DNA of 28,815 bases, taken from NCBI GenBank assembly GCA_013416795.1, contig RQSC01001094.1, positions 65,712-94,526 of the forward strand, given 5' to 3'. The DNA is from Prasinococcaceae sp. CCMP 1430. Lineage: Eukaryota > Prasinodermophyta > Palmophyllophyceae > Prasinococcales > Prasinococcaceae. This document shows positions 28,180-28,815 of this stretch, in pieces. A program made the translations under genes and the position numbers. The notes beneath the pieces were generated by a model that saw only the letters and a list, made by a program, of their open reading frames with translations, was not told where the DNA came from and did no database searches. How positions within the stretch are numbered: the stretch's first letter is position 1; each line of letters opens with the position of its first letter.

Positions 28180-28815
28180 TCAGGGCTTGCTGAAATTGGC
28201 CGCGCCCGGTGCGCCCGCGGCGGGGCCGCTGCCCGCGGACGGGAAGAGCGGCGCTGACGATGCTGGCGGTGCGGACGCTCCTCCAAAGAGCGTACCACCC
28301 AGTGGGCTCTTCCCTGCGTCGCCCTTCGACGCGTCCGCGCCGAAGTCTGTGCCACCAAACGTCGCTGTCTTCTTGGCGGCTGATGCCGTCGGGGCCTCGA
28401 CGCCGAATAGCCCAGCACCAGCAGGCGTCGCTCCCGCCGGGGTTTGCTCACCGCCCAACGCCACTGCCGCAGCCGGTGCGACAGCAACCACGGCTGGCAG
28501 AGGCTCAGGGGCGTCTTCGAAGCCCTCGAACGGATCGTAGTCGTCCAGTCCACCACCTGCTCCAATACCCTGCGTTGCGCCCTTGCCGCCGCCACCTCCA
28601 GCGGCGGCTGCAGCGAGACCGCCGCCGTCGCGACTGCCACCACCTCTTCTGCCAAGCACGCTGCTGAAGCTCTGCGCGAGGTTGCGCATCTTCCTCCGCA
28701 CCGCATGGGCCTTACGTCTGCCCTCCGTCCCGGCCCGGTCGCCTGCCACTACCGGCCGCCCACGCACCCGCTGCGCCTGCGCCTGCGCGGCTGCGGCCGC
28801 GGCCGCGGCGACGCG
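28180..28815 (-). CDS. C-terminal part of a Gly/Ala-rich DPF/FG-motif protein
   Basis: The frame is open from the right window edge to the stop at 28180, so only the C-terminal 211 or so residues are seen. A basic helix (EGRRKAHAVRRKMRNLAQSF) is followed by a Gly/Ala-rich, disordered tail with DDYDPFEGFEDAPEP and repeated Phe-Gly type motifs (GLFGVEAP, ATFGGTDFG, GTLFGGA) and PLFPS, ending NFSKP. A DPF motif after an Arg/Lys helix is typical of the unstructured tails of ENTH/ANTH (epsin-like) or ArfGAP trafficking adaptors, where it binds AP-2-type ears. The FG motifs would also fit a nucleoporin-like tail. Without the N-terminal domain I cannot choose. It is convergent with the coiled-coil gene at 27958. 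Confidence 0.6.
   Translation of the reverse strand, partial: RVAAAAAAAAQAQAQRVRGRPVVAGDRAGTEGRRKAHAVRRKMRNLAQSFSSVLGRRGGGSRDGGGLAAAAAGGGGGKGATQGIGAGGGLDDYDPFEGFEDAPEPLPAVVAVAPAAAVALGGEQTPAGATPAGAGLFGVEAPTASAAKKTATFGGTDFGADASKGDAGKSPLGGTLFGGASAPPASSAPLFPSAGSGPAAGAPGAANFSKP

Noticed and set aside
1-28815. tRNA, rRNA, viral or defence-system genes
   Set aside because: I found no tRNA-like cloverleaf, rRNA core sequence, capsid, polymerase, integrase or toxin-antitoxin motifs. All recognisable genes are ordinary eukaryotic ones.

Overview
This window looks like nuclear DNA of a GC-rich, intron-poor unicellular eukaryote. The proteins are eukaryotic: a giant HECT ubiquitin ligase, an ATAD5/ELG1 clamp unloader, a plant-type HAC/p300 KIX segment and a plant/algal-type phosphopantetheinyl transferase. 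The few introns I can place are short, most have GTGCGT-type donors and all end in CAG. The best matches I recognise are to plant and green-algal families (UPL1-type ligase, HAC-type KIX, SDH6-like small protein). A prasinophyte-like green alga is my inference. I cannot exclude a haptophyte or another GC-rich alga.

Layout, left to right: the 3' part of a phosphopantetheinyl transferase (+, to 754); ATAD5/ELG1-like AAA+ protein (-, 858-4964), convergent with it; an AT-richer divergent promoter; a two-exon helical protein of unknown family (+, 5330-6537); four minus-strand genes: a PLP enzyme of the methionine gamma-lyase/aluminium-resistance family (6653-8299), a DUF6940-like membrane-anchored protein (8429-9175), a small SDH6-like protein (9430-9858) and a KIX-only HAC-like gene (about 10072-10606, running into a 23-G tract and an 89-N gap). 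Then comes the dominant gene, a UPL1/HUWE1-type HECT E3 ligase of about 4363 residues (+, 10838-24194), almost all in one 13-kb exon. After it lie an ICMT/PEMT-like membrane methyltransferase (-, 24312-24920), a divergent methionine sulfoxide reductase B (+, about 24965-26176), a poorly resolved plus-strand gene ending at 27958, and the C-terminal part of a DPF/FG-motif protein (-, 28180 to the window end). Genes alternate in convergent and divergent pairs with spacers of about 50-360 bp. There is no operon logic, and the genes look like ordinary housekeeping functions (protein turnover, replication-clamp unloading, redox repair, acyl-carrier activation).

The most unusual sequence is inside the MsrB gene. 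The last 27 nt of exon 1 plus the following intron have been tandemly duplicated, creating an in-frame 27-nt mini-exon with its own splice sites. Within the two intron copies, a 55-bp stretch of the second copy is the exact base-by-base complement, without reversal, of the first copy. No ordinary duplication or inversion does this. It is either a data artefact or something very odd. Other points worth a look are a nested palindromic AT-rich island between the methyltransferase and MsrB genes, an in-frame TGA in the coiled-coil gene near the right end, and missing start codons for ATAD5 and MsrB.
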